Below, piece after piece: positions 6,922-13,657 of a stretch of 15,612 nucleotides of DNA. Numbering within the stretch: position 1 is the stretch's first letter; the number at the start of each line of letters is the position of its first letter. Made by a program: the position numbers and the translations under genes. Source of the stretch: an uncultured Methanobrevibacter sp. (GTDB lineage Archaea; Methanobacteriota; Methanobacteria; Methanobacteriales; Methanobacteriaceae); contig CAJGDA010000024.1 in NCBI GenBank assembly GCA_904501935.1, forward strand, positions 1 through 15,612, read 5' to 3'. The notes below the pieces were generated by a model. That model made no database searches. It saw nothing but the letters and a program-made list of their open reading frames with translations, and had not been told where the DNA came from.

Positions 6922-8346
6922 ATGAGATATGTTACTAAAAGTGATTTGTTGGTTGTTGCGAACAATTCAGGATTGTTGATGATAGGGATTGGAATAATGT
7001 GCCTAGTCCCATTAATTTTCGATTTAATTTATTTTGAATTTGAGATAACATGTTTTGTCATTCCTGCTGCAATTTCAATAATTTTAGGATATGCATGTCA
7101 AAAATATTTTGAAACCAACAAAAAAATGAGACTTAAACATGGGATGATGGTATCCTCATTTGGATGGTTATGGGCAAGTATTATTGGAGGGCTCGTTTTT
7201 ATGATTGCTACAAACATGCCCTTTATTGATGCTGTTTTTGAAAGCATGACCGCTTTAACAGGCACTGGAATGACCATGTTTGAAGATGTCGAAATATTGC
7301 CCCATTGCATACTATTTTTTAGAGCTTTTGAACAATGGGTCGGAGGATTAGGAGTTGTTGTTATGGTAATTGCTGTTTTAACAAAGCCCGGTTCCGTATC
7401 ATCCAAACTTTATCAATCAGAAGCTCGTGATGAACGTATAAAGCCAAGTATTAAAAAAACCCTTGAAAAAACATTGGAAATCTATCTGATTTATACAATA
7501 GCAGGAATTGTTTTATATATCCTTGCGGGAATGCCTGTCTTTGATGCAATTTGCAATACGTTACATATCATTTCAACCGGAGGAATGAGTATTAAAAATG
7601 CTAATATGGGCTATTACCAAAATGATATAATTTATTTCATTTCAATTGTTTTAATGATATTGGGTGCAACAAGCTTTTTAGTTCATTATAAAGTAATTAA
7701 AACAAGAGGCAAATCCTTAATTGAAGATTTGCAATTTAAAATCATAATAACTGTAATTGCATTAGTCACAGTAATGCTGTACTTCGTATCTGATATAGTT
7801 CCTATAGAATTGTTATTTACCCTTGTTTCTGCAATCACAACAACCGGAGCAACTGTTGCCCCACCTTTGACAATGGCAGGGTGGCCTTCATTTGTAATAA
7901 TATGTATAATGTGCTTAATGTTGACTGGAGGATCCAACGGATCAACAGTAGGTGCAATAAAACTTGTAAGAATGATTACCTTCTTTAAAGGAATCTACAG
8001 ACACATCAGAGAAATCTTATCTCCTGAAGGAAGAGTTGTTCCTGTAAAGTTACATGGCCACAGGATACCTGAAAAATCAATTTCTCAAGCTGGAAATTTC
8101 ATTACATTATACATGATGTTTATAATGTTTACATGGGCATTATTCTGTTTATTCGGTTATGACCCTTTTAGAAGCTTATTTGCAGCCATGTCACTTCAAG
8201 GTAACAATGGATTAGAACTAGGAATCGTAAATCACACACTAAATCCTATATTAAAAATAGTAAGCATGTTTGATATGTGGACTGGAAGGATAGAAATATA
8301 TCCTGTATTGATTACATTACGAGCATTTTTCGAAATTTTTAAATGA
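6922..8346 (+). CDS. trkH: TrkH/KtrB-family potassium transporter, membrane subunit
   Basis: TrkH forms the ion pathway of a K+ uptake system in the cytoplasmic membrane. The 474 residues show the four pseudo-repeats with their selectivity-filter glycines: TGTGMT at 113-118, STGGMS at 218-223, TTTGATV at 306-312, and QGNNGLELG at 426-434. The intramembrane loop after repeat 3 has GGSNGSTVGAIKLVR at 336-350, typical of the family. The C-terminus has MWTGRIEIYPVL at 452-462, the usual ending motif. Transcription is probably leaderless from the divergent promoter shared with the flippase-like gene. trkA follows after 55 bases and encodes the matching cytosolic regulator. The family contains both Trk and Ktr types; the regulator next door supports Trk-like function, but the coupling ion (H+ or Na+) cannot be read from the sequence. 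Confidence 0.94.
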   Translation: MRYVTKSDLLVVANNSGLLMIGIGIMCLVPLIFDLIYFEFEITCFVIPAAISIILGYACQKYFETNKKMRLKHGMMVSSFGWLWASIIGGLVFMIATNMPFIDAVFESMTALTGTGMTMFEDVEILPHCILFFRAFEQWVGGLGVVVMVIAVLTKPGSVSSKLYQSEARDERIKPSIKKTLEKTLEIYLIYTIAGIVLYILAGMPVFDAICNTLHIISTGGMSIKNANMGYYQNDIIYFISIVLMILGATSFLVHYKVIKTRGKSLIEDLQFKIIITVIALVTVMLYFVSDIVPIELLFTLVSAITTTGATVAPPLTMAGWPSFVIICIMCLMLTGGSNGSTVGAIKLVRMITFFKGIYRHIREILSPEGRVVPVKLHGHRIPEKSISQAGNFITLYMMFIMFTWALFCLFGYDPFRSLFAAMSLQGNNGLELGIVNHTLNPILKIVSMFDMWTGRIEIYPVLITLRAFFEIFK

Positions 8347-8368
8347 TAGATTTATAATATTTAAAAAT
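8335..8368 (+). repeat. Inverted repeat between trkH and trkA
   Basis: ATTTTTAAAT (8335-8344) and ATTTAAAAAT (8359-8368) are a perfect 10-bp inverted repeat with a 14-base loop, overlapping the trkH stop. The loop holds a TATA-like TTTATAAT (8351-8358), about 25-30 bases before a start point that would leave a short leader with the trkA SD. It may be a weak terminator plus trkA promoter, or only AT-rich spacer. Confidence 0.35.
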
Positions 8369-8390
8369 ACAATATTGATTAGTCATTGAT

Positions 8391-8398
8391 GAGGTGAT
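8391..8398 (+). promoter_or_regulatory. Strong Shine-Dalgarno of trkA
   Basis: GAGGTGAT ends three bases before the ATG. It is the best match in this window to the archaeal 16S rRNA 3' end, and serves here as the reference spacing for judging other starts (nnr, ftr, gatB, CBS-ParB gene). Confidence 0.8.
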
Positions 8399-8401
8399 TT
8401 A

Positions 8402-9052
8402 ATGTATGTAATTATTATGGGAGGGGGTCGTGTAGGACTTGCCCTTGCAAATTTATTGATTGATGAAGGTTATGACATCACATTAATTGAAAGTGATGAA
8501 TCATTATGCTCAGAAGTTGCAGGAGAACTTGATGCGCTTGTTATTTGCGGAAATGGAACAAATTCAAAAGTACTTGAAGAAGTCAATGCAGAAGATGCAG
8601 ATTATTTCATTGCAACAACAGGTAATGATGAAGCAAACTTGCTTTCATGCATTTTAGTTAGGAAGTTTGATGTTCCTCACATTATTGCTCGTGTAAGTAA
8701 TCCTGACCACGAAGAAGCCTTTAAAGAAATTGGAATTGAAAAAGTTATCAGCCCGGAAAGAGCAGCGGCAGCACATTTACAAAGGTTAGTTACAAGACCA
8801 AATGTTGCTGAATTAACAACCATCGGTCAAGGTGATGCTGAAATTTTAGAAATGACCATAACTAACGATAAGATTGTTGGAAAACGTTACAAAGATATTT
8901 CTCCAACTAAAGAATACATTATTATCTCAACTTTTGAAAATGGAAAATTAGAAATTCCACAACCTGATAAAACAGTTACCAGAGGAGAAAAGGTTACTGT
9001 TCTTGTAAAAAGAGGAAACTTCAAAAAAGTATCTAAAAAATTAGAAAAATAG
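8402..9052 (+). CDS. trkA: TrkA-type K+ transport regulator (RCK-N plus RCK-C)
   Basis: TrkA binds nucleotides and gates the TrkH membrane subunit from the cytosolic side. The 216-residue protein has one RCK unit. The Rossmann glycines are G7-G-G9-R-V-G12 with acidic E29 or E31 near the end of the second strand. SDESLCSEVAGELDALVICGNGTN (about 31-54) is the typical TrkA-N core, ATTGNDEANLLSC follows, then ARVSNPDHEEAFKEIGIEKVISPE. An RCK-C domain occupies about 140-216. It lies 55 bases after trkH on the same strand with its own strong SD, so the two are probably co-regulated even if trkA also has a promoter. Its 3' end is two bases from the convergent MBL hydrolase gene, with no room for separate terminators. 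Confidence 0.93.
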   Translation: MYVIIMGGGRVGLALANLLIDEGYDITLIESDESLCSEVAGELDALVICGNGTNSKVLEEVNAEDADYFIATTGNDEANLLSCILVRKFDVPHIIARVSNPDHEEAFKEIGIEKVISPERAAAAHLQRLVTRPNVAELTTIGQGDAEILEMTITNDKIVGKRYKDISPTKEYIIISTFENGKLEIPQPDKTVTRGEKVTVLVKRGNFKKVSKKLEK

Positions 9053-9054
9053 TA

Positions 9055-9666
9055 TTATAAAAAGGAATAAGACAATTTAATATGGTCTTTTCCATTTTTT
9101 TCTACTATTGGACCATGACCAGGATATATGTTTTTTACATCCAAATCTGTTAACTTTTTAACGCTACTTTTCATATCATCATAATTTCCACCAATATCCA
9201 TTCTACCAACTCCACCACCGGCAAATATTGTATCACCGCAGATTAAGCTTTCACCATCCCATAAACAGATTCCACCGCTTGTGTGTCCTGGAGTATGGAT
9301 AACTTCAAAATCACCTATTTTATCGCCTTCCTCAAGTTCTATATCAACTCTTGAATTGTTTATTCCTTCAAATCCAAAAGCGGAACCTGTTGTGCCTAAA
9401 GTATCTTCATTTCTGATAGATATTGCATCAAGTTTATGAACGGCAATTTTTGCATTTGGGAAGAAATGATTGCCACCAATATGGTCAAAATGACAATGAG
9501 TATTGACAACTAACTCAATTTCTTCGGGTTCAACACCATTTTCTTTGAGTTTTGAGAATAAATAATCCTTATTTTGACCTGCACCAGTGTCAACTAATGT
9601 ATTTCCATTAATCAAATAACAATTTGAATCGTAATTATACCCTATGATAAAAATAATCTCTGACAT
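9055..9666 (-). CDS. MBL-fold (glyoxalase II-like) metallohydrolase
   Basis: This 203-residue cytosolic protein has a complete metallo-beta-lactamase metal site: H57-C-H59-F-D61-H62, H128 in TPGHTSGG, D145 in CGDTIF, and H184 in YPGHGP. All seven ligands are present, so an active dinuclear hydrolase is expected. LVDTGAG near 24-30 is the usual early strand motif. The family includes glyoxalase II and other thioester hydrolases, but methanogens do not generally use glutathione, so the substrate is unknown. No SD precedes the ATG, and a TTTAAT-like box about 27 bases upstream suggests a leaderless message. It lies just downstream of tRNA-Trp on the same strand and ends two bases from the convergent trkA; neither neighbour suggests a function. 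Confidence 0.88.
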   Translation of the reverse strand: MSEIIFIIGYNYDSNCYLINGNTLVDTGAGQNKDYLFSKLKENGVEPEEIELVVNTHCHFDHIGGNHFFPNAKIAVHKLDAISIRNEDTLGTTGSAFGFEGINNSRVDIELEEGDKIGDFEVIHTPGHTSGGICLWDGESLICGDTIFAGGGVGRMDIGGNYDDMKSSVKKLTDLDVKNIYPGHGPIVEKNGKDHIKLSYSFL

Positions 9667-9724
9667 AAAAGATAATATTGTTGCAAAAGTAATTAAAATT
9701 TTTGAAAAAAAGATTTGTATAAAA

Positions 9725-9872
9725 TGGGGTCACAGGGATTTGAACCCCGATCCTGGGATTTCTCTTGCCTCAGTACTCCAATTGTTCATCACAACAAGTA
9801 CTGCTCAGTTACGCGTATATTTCTTCAAAGACAACTGGAGTCCCAGATGATGCCAGGTTACACTATAACCCC
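9725..9872 (-). tRNA. tRNA-Trp (CCA anticodon) with a 75-nt intron
   Basis: On the minus strand the acceptor 5' arm GGGGTTA (9872-9866) pairs with TGACCCC (9732-9726), with discriminator A73 at 9725 and no encoded CCA. The anticodon stem TGGGA (9845-9841) pairs with TCCCA (9758-9754). The loop reads C32 T33, anticodon CCA (9838-9836), G37 (9835), then A38 (9759). The T arm has CGGGG / TTCAAAT / CCCTG. The insertion between positions 37 and 38 is the canonical archaeal tRNA-Trp intron site. A TATA box (TTTATATA, 9916-9909) lies upstream, and a run of seven T follows the 3' end near 9713-9707. Confidence 0.95.
9760..9834 (-). ncRNA. Box C/D guide RNA within the tRNA-Trp intron
   Basis: The 75-nt intron contains a perfect box C (GTGATGA, 9792-9786) and box D (CTGA, 9773-9770), with the guide CAATTGGAGTA (9784-9774) between them. 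The fifth base upstream of box D (G) pairs with C34 of the same transcript, which is the D+5 rule for 2'-O-methylation. Pairing is ten contiguous base pairs including one G-U, from A31 to the third intron base. A second pair, C-like TTTGAAGA (9829-9822) and CTGA (9808-9805), has a guide with no match in these exons. Intron-encoded C/D guides acting on C34 and U39 of tRNA-Trp are known from Euryarchaeota such as Haloferax. Confidence 0.85.
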
Positions 9873-9908
9873 ACATGTAACATACAATATTAAGTTGTAT
9901 TTTAATAA

Positions 9909-9916
9909 TATATAAA
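9909..9916 (-). promoter_or_regulatory. TATA box of tRNA-Trp
   Basis: TTTATATA on the minus strand is about 40 bases before the mature tRNA 5' end, implying a short 5' leader. It lies just beyond the hjc stop codon. Confidence 0.45.
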
Positions 9917-9925
9917 GATTACCAT

Positions 9926-10336
9926 TTATGAAAATTTCATTTGCTTATCGATTCCTGCTATTTCATCAATTTCCAGACCTTTTTCCAATGCATAATCTTT
10001 TTCAATTTTGAAGTTTCCATTCTTTGTGCGCGGAGTGTTTTCAGGTTCTAAAAATAGCCATTTTGTATATTTGAATCTAACTCCAATATATGGCCTAGCA
10101 CCAAATATTTTTGAAAATTCGCAAAGCGCTTCGATTTGAGGTGCATCGATATATATCTTATCCTTAGTAGTTGTTTTTACCTCAATAGCCAAATATATTT
10201 TACCATTTCCAGCTATAACATCAGGCAATGGATTTTTAGTCGCCCCTCCAGAAGCTGGAGCTCTCATGGCGGCAAATTTCCTTTCCCAAAGTTTATGCAC
10301 CAAATCTCTTTCTTCAGCAGACCCCTTTTTAGCCAT
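9926..10336 (-). CDS. hjc: Archaeal Holliday junction resolvase Hjc
   Basis: Hjc cuts four-way DNA junctions in recombination and fork repair, acting as a dimer. Starting at ATG 10336 the protein is 136 residues, the normal Hjc length. The PD-(D/E)xK nuclease residues are E9 (GSAEERDL), D39 in LPDVI, E52 and K54 in AIEVK. The RAPASGGATKNPLPD region (25-39) is the conserved junction-binding and catalytic loop. The open frame extends upstream to a TTG at 10411, but that part covers the TATA box (TTTTATATAG, about 10396-10387) and lacks similarity to Hjc, so it is excluded. A weak SD-like GAGTG precedes the ATG. It sits between tRNA-Trp and the tRNA-His cluster on the same strand, apparently with its own promoter. 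Confidence 0.93.
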   Translation of the reverse strand: MAKKGSAEERDLVHKLWERKFAAMRAPASGGATKNPLPDVIAGNGKIYLAIEVKTTTKDKIYIDAPQIEALCEFSKIFGARPYIGVRFKYTKWLFLEPENTPRTKNGNFKIEKDYALEKGLEIDEIAGIDKQMKFS

Positions 10337-10386
10337 GATAACACTCAACAAAATCTTTCTTACAATAACTAATTTTAATAAAACTA

Positions 10387-10396
10387 CTATATAAAA
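10387..10396 (-). promoter_or_regulatory. TATA box of hjc
   Basis: TTTTATATAG on the minus strand predicts a start near 10365, giving a leader of about 29 bases before ATG 10336. This supports the shorter Hjc start. Confidence 0.5.
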
Positions 10397-10444
10397 CGAA
10401 TGAGAGAGCAATTGAAAAGTAATAATAGAAAAATAAGTTTATAA

Positions 10445-10521
<77 letters not shown>

Positions 10522-10558
10522 AAGTAATAAACATTGAAATAAAAAATATTGTTAAAAG

Positions 10559-10641
10559 TGCGGGAGCAGGGATTTGAACCCTGGTAGACCTGCGTCAACA
10601 GGTCCTAAGCCTGTCCCCTTTGGCCTCTCGGGCACCCCCGC
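10559..10641 (-). tRNA. tRNA-Leu (TAG)
   Basis: This is an 83-nt class II tRNA with a long variable arm. Acceptor GCGGGGG pairs with CTCCCGC, the discriminator is A73, and no CCA is encoded. The anticodon stem ACAGG/CCTGT encloses CTTAGGA, giving TAG. The T arm is CAGGG / TTCAAAT / CCCTG. A T-rich run follows the 3' end. Confidence 0.95.
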
Positions 10642-10699
10642 TTATAAAAAAGAAAGGATACATAGAAACCATTAAAAATCTTAACAAAATTTTTTAGAA

Positions 10700-10774
10700 T
10701 GCTCCGGCCGGGATTCGAACCCGAGTCTTCGGCTCGAAAGGCCGAAATGATTGGCCGGACTACACCACCGGAGC
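10700..10774 (-). tRNA. tRNA-Glu (TTC)
   Basis: Acceptor GCTCCGG pairs with CCGGAGC, the discriminator is A73, and no CCA is encoded. The anticodon stem TCGGC/GCCGA encloses CTTTCGA, giving TTC. The T loop is TTCGAAT. No intron. Confidence 0.95.
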
Positions 10775-10800
10775 ACAAATACAAATATTTTTAGTTAACA

Positions 10801-10874
10801 TGGGCCCAATGGGGTTCGAACCCATGGCCTTCCGGTTATGAGCCGGACGCTCTACCTGGCTAAGCTATGGGCCC
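10801..10874 (-). tRNA. tRNA with CAT anticodon (elongator Met, or Ile2)
   Basis: Acceptor GGGCCCA pairs with TGGGCCC, the discriminator is A73, and no CCA is encoded. The anticodon stem TCCGG/CCGGA encloses CTCATAA, giving CAT. The stem lacks the three G-C pairs of initiator tRNA, so it is not the initiator. Elongator Met and Ile2 (CAU modified to agmatidine by TiaS) cannot be separated by eye. It is 5 nt from tRNA-Asn, so the two are surely co-transcribed. Confidence 0.9.
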
Positions 10875-10879
10875 AAAAG

Positions 10880-10952
<73 letters not shown>

Positions 10953-11146
10953 ATATAATACCCATCTCACTTAACCAAATAAAACCCATGTTTAAAAATC
11001 AAAAGACTTTAAACAGTAATAAATGGTTTATATCACATAATATATAAATGTTTTGGTATTTTCTAAATTTACCTATAAATCGAGAAAATCAACAAAATAA
11101 TTTTCTATAAACTTATATATAAACTTTAAGATTATATATTAATAAT
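10953..11146. other. AT-rich divergent intergenic region
   Basis: This 194-base spacer separates the minus-strand tRNA cluster from the plus-strand radical SAM gene. It holds several TATA-like stretches (near 10977-10984 for the tRNAs, 11041-11047, and 11112-11123 for the radical SAM gene). I see no open frame or structured RNA in it. Confidence 0.5.
11112..11123 (+). promoter_or_regulatory. TATA box of the radical SAM gene
   Basis: CTTATATATAAA is centred about 30 bases before ATG 11147. There is no SD, so the message is probably leaderless. Confidence 0.5.
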
Positions 11147-12127
11147 ATGGACTCTAACATATTTGACTTAATAAAAGAAGCTAATGAAACCACATTAAAA
11201 AGGCATGGCGATTTAGTCACACTCGAAAGAGCCGTATTCTTATCTTGGTGGTGTGATAAAGGAGACTGTGCATTCTGTTACATGTCTACACAAAAAGAAA
11301 AAATAAAAGATCCAGCAAAAGCAAGAAGGAACATCAGCAACATTTATGCTGAAGCAGAAATGTGTAAACGCCTTGATTGGAATATTGAGTTTCTATCTGG
11401 AGGATATAAATCATTTACAACACAAGAAATAAAACAGATAGCCACAACCATTAAAACAATTACTGGCGATGGCGTTTGGTTAAATACAGGGATTACTGAT
11501 GAATTAAATGAATATGGATCTGAAATAAAAGGAATCACAGGTGCAGTTGAAGTAGCAAATCCAAAAATCCATGAAAGAGTTTGTCCGTCAAAAAAATTAG
11601 ATGACATAAGCAATATGTTAGATATAGCAGGAGATTTAGGATTTAAAAAAGCAATAACCATTATCTTGGGACTTGGAGAAACATTGGATGATGTTGACTA
11701 CCTAATAGAGTATATTGAAGCACATAATATCGATAGAGTCATATTTTATTCATTAAATCCCCATAAAGAAACAATTTACGCAAATTCATCACAACCCGCT
11801 TCACTTTATTATGCCCAAGTTGTATCAAAAGTCAGATTGGCTTTTCCGGATATTGAAATAATATGTGGAACCTGGATAGATAACTTGGCAAATATAGGAA
11901 TACTAATTTTAAGCGGTGCAAATGGAATTACAAAATTCCCCTTATTTAAAATGTTTGGAACAAAATATGGCAAAAGAGTTGAAGAAGAAGTAAAATGGGC
12001 TGGCCGTCAACTTAAAGGAACATTCACTGATAAAAACAAATTAGGTGAAGAAAAAAGCGAATTTTCACCGGAATTAGACAAATTTATTAAAAGATATGTT
12101 AAAGAATCCCTAAAGAACAAATATTAA
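11147..12127 (+). CDS. BioB-like radical SAM protein with a CX4CX2C cluster motif
   Basis: This 326-residue cytosolic protein is a radical SAM enzyme. The iron-sulphur cysteines are C36, C41 and C44 in WWCDKGDCAFCYMS, spaced CX4CX2C rather than the canonical CX3CX2C. FLSGGY at 82-87 matches the SAM-binding GGE-like position. Further strands are visible at VWLNTGI (110-116), AVEVANPKIHERVCPSKK (133-150), and IILGLGETLDDV (172-183), the latter a classic radical SAM motif. The layout resembles biotin-synthase-related archaeal proteins (COG2516-like, by recollection), but the three-cysteine spacing and lack of neighbouring biotin genes argue against true BioB. The substrate is unknown. A TATA box about 30 bases upstream and no SD suggest leaderless transcription. 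gatB lies 146 or more bases downstream behind its own promoter. Confidence 0.8.
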   Translation: MDSNIFDLIKEANETTLKRHGDLVTLERAVFLSWWCDKGDCAFCYMSTQKEKIKDPAKARRNISNIYAEAEMCKRLDWNIEFLSGGYKSFTTQEIKQIATTIKTITGDGVWLNTGITDELNEYGSEIKGITGAVEVANPKIHERVCPSKKLDDISNMLDIAGDLGFKKAITIILGLGETLDDVDYLIEYIEAHNIDRVIFYSLNPHKETIYANSSQPASLYYAQVVSKVRLAFPDIEIICGTWIDNLANIGILILSGANGITKFPLFKMFGTKYGKRVEEEVKWAGRQLKGTFTDKNKLGEEKSEFSPELDKFIKRYVKESLKNKY

Positions 12128-12202
12128 TCTTAACAAATCATCACCAAATTATTCAAATTATATTTTTTGAAATACCCCCAAAAAGCACTATTTTTAACAA
12201 TC

Positions 12203-12210
12203 TTTATAAA
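12203..12210 (+). promoter_or_regulatory. TATA box of the gatB operon
   Basis: TTTATAAA predicts transcription from about 12233, leaving a leader of roughly 40 bases that contains the GGAGG at 12262-12266. A second TATA-like run at 12231-12240 would start almost at the SD. Confidence 0.45.
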
Positions 12211-12261
12211 TCTAATTTACTAAATATAACTATAATATAAATTATTAAAAATTATCAATGT

Positions 12262-12276
12262 GGAGGAATTACTATT
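12262..12276 (+). promoter_or_regulatory. Shine-Dalgarno that points to an ATT start codon for gatB
   Basis: GGAGG (12262-12266) is followed by seven bases and then an in-frame ATT (12274-12276). Exactly the same spacing, GGAGG plus seven bases, precedes the ATG of the next gene (13646-13650 to 13658). The first in-frame ATG (12292) is 25 bases away, and no in-frame ATG, GTG or TTG lies between. Confidence 0.55.
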
Positions 12277-13644
12277 AGCGACGATGTCGATATGATGTGT
12301 GGACTTGAAATCCACGTGCAACTAGAAACTGATTCAAAATTATTCTGTGACTGTCCTACAAATTATCAGGATGCTCCAGCCAATACAAACATCTGCCCAG
12401 TTTGTTTGAATCAGCCAGGTGCTAAACCGCACCCAACAAATAAAAAAGCATTAGAAAATGCATTAATGATTGCTTTAATGCTTAACTGTGAAATTGATCA
12501 AGACGTTATTTATTTTATGAGGAAACATTACGATTATCCTGACCTTCCTTCAGGTTATCAAAGAACATCAGTTCCAATTGGAATAAATGGAGAATTAAAC
12601 GGTGTTAGAATAAGAGAAATACATGCTGAAGAAGACCCTGGACAATATAACCCTGACAGAGGTTTTGTAAATTTCAATCGTTCTGGAATCCCATTAGTTG
12701 AAATTGTAACCGAACCGGATATCAAATCTCCTGAAGAAGCAAGAAACTTCCTGAAAGAATTAATTCGTGTATTACAATATAGTGAAGGAGCACGCGGTGA
12801 AGGAACTATGAGAGCTGACGTAAACATTTCCATCAATGGAGGAAACAGAGTGGAAATGAAAAACATCAACTCAATCAAAGGTGCATACAAAGCATTGAAA
12901 TTTGAACTTGTAAGACAAAAAAACCTTATGAAAAGAGGTGTTGAGGTCAAACAAGAAACTCGTGCATACTTAGAATCACAAATGATTACCGTGGGAATGA
13001 GGATGAAAGAAGATGCTGATGATTACAGATTCATCACCGATCCTGACTTGCCACCAATGAAAATTTCTGATGAAACTATCCAAAGAATCTTAGATACCAT
13101 GCCGGAAGCACCACACAACAAAGTAAAAAGATTTGTAACTGATTATGGTATTGATGAAGAAACAGCGAAAGTTTTAACTTCAGAATTAGATTTAGCTATT
13201 GCATATGAAGAAGTTGCAAAAGAGATTGACCCTGAATTTGCAGCCAAATGGATGAGAGACGAACTTAAAAGAGTATTATCTTACAATAAAATTGACTTTT
13301 CAGACAGCGGCATTACAGTTGAAGACTTAATTGAATTCTTAAATATGCTCCAGGAAAAAGAAATCACAGTTAAAGCAGGCCAAAGAATCATTGAACAAAT
13401 GCCAAATAACGATAAATCACCTAAAGCAATTGCTGAAGAATTAGGATTACTTGGTGTTGTAAAAGATGATGAAGTGCTTGCAGCAGTAAAACAGGCCATT
13501 GATGAAAATCCAAAAGCTGTTGAAGACTATTTAGCTGGTCAAAAAGCTTCCATTAACTTCTTAGTAGGCCAAGTAATGAGAATCACCCGTGGAAAGGCTG
13601 ATCCTGGAGAAACTGTTAAACTCTTAAAAGAAAATATTGAATAA
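12274..13644 (+). CDS. gatB: Aspartyl/glutamyl-tRNA amidotransferase subunit B
   Basis: GatB is the tRNA-binding kinase subunit of GatCAB. In archaea, where GatDE makes Gln-tRNA, GatCAB mainly converts Asp-tRNA(Asn) to Asn-tRNA(Asn). From the ATG at 12292 the protein is 450 residues, a normal length. CGLEIHVQLETDSKLFC begins the cradle domain; a zinc site is formed by C19, C21, C35 and C38. DYPDLPSGYQ (75-84) and EEDPGQ are catalytic-site motifs, and EGTMRADVNIS with EMKNINS follow. The C-terminal YqeY-like tail domain includes KASINFLVGQVMRITRGKADP. By SD position the start may be ATT at 12274, adding six residues; this coordinate is used, with 12292 as the alternative. gatA and gatC are not in the window. 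The CBS-ParB gene follows after 13 bases. Confidence 0.95.
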   Translation: MSDDVDMMCGLEIHVQLETDSKLFCDCPTNYQDAPANTNICPVCLNQPGAKPHPTNKKALENALMIALMLNCEIDQDVIYFMRKHYDYPDLPSGYQRTSVPIGINGELNGVRIREIHAEEDPGQYNPDRGFVNFNRSGIPLVEIVTEPDIKSPEEARNFLKELIRVLQYSEGARGEGTMRADVNISINGGNRVEMKNINSIKGAYKALKFELVRQKNLMKRGVEVKQETRAYLESQMITVGMRMKEDADDYRFITDPDLPPMKISDETIQRILDTMPEAPHNKVKRFVTDYGIDEETAKVLTSELDLAIAYEEVAKEIDPEFAAKWMRDELKRVLSYNKIDFSDSGITVEDLIEFLNMLQEKEITVKAGQRIIEQMPNNDKSPKAIAEELGLLGVVKDDEVLAAVKQAIDENPKAVEDYLAGQKASINFLVGQVMRITRGKADPGETVKLLKENIE

Positions 13645-13657
13645 TGGAGGAAACAGA

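Noticed and set aside
9644..9915. Two open frames over the tRNA-Trp region, one reading MGSQGFEPRSWDF
   Set aside because: The GFEPR-type peptide is the usual false translation of a tRNA T arm read on the opposite strand. The region is fully explained by tRNA-Trp and its intron.
10337..10411. N-terminal extension of Hjc from a TTG at 10411
   Set aside because: It overlaps the probable TATA box, is hydrophobic and unlike Hjc, and the ATG at 10336 gives the standard protein length.
12258..12278. ATG at 12258 just before the gatB SD as a start or leader peptide
   Set aside because: It is out of frame with gatB and reaches a stop after six codons; it has no SD of its own. A regulatory leader peptide cannot be excluded but has no support.
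12558..12950. 130-codon minus-strand open frame inside gatB
   Set aside because: It is a shadow of strongly conserved GatB sequence with no promoter or SD.
13637..13657. Earlier ATG for the CBS-ParB gene
   Set aside because: It lies inside gatB with no SD, while GGAGG sits seven bases before ATG 13658.
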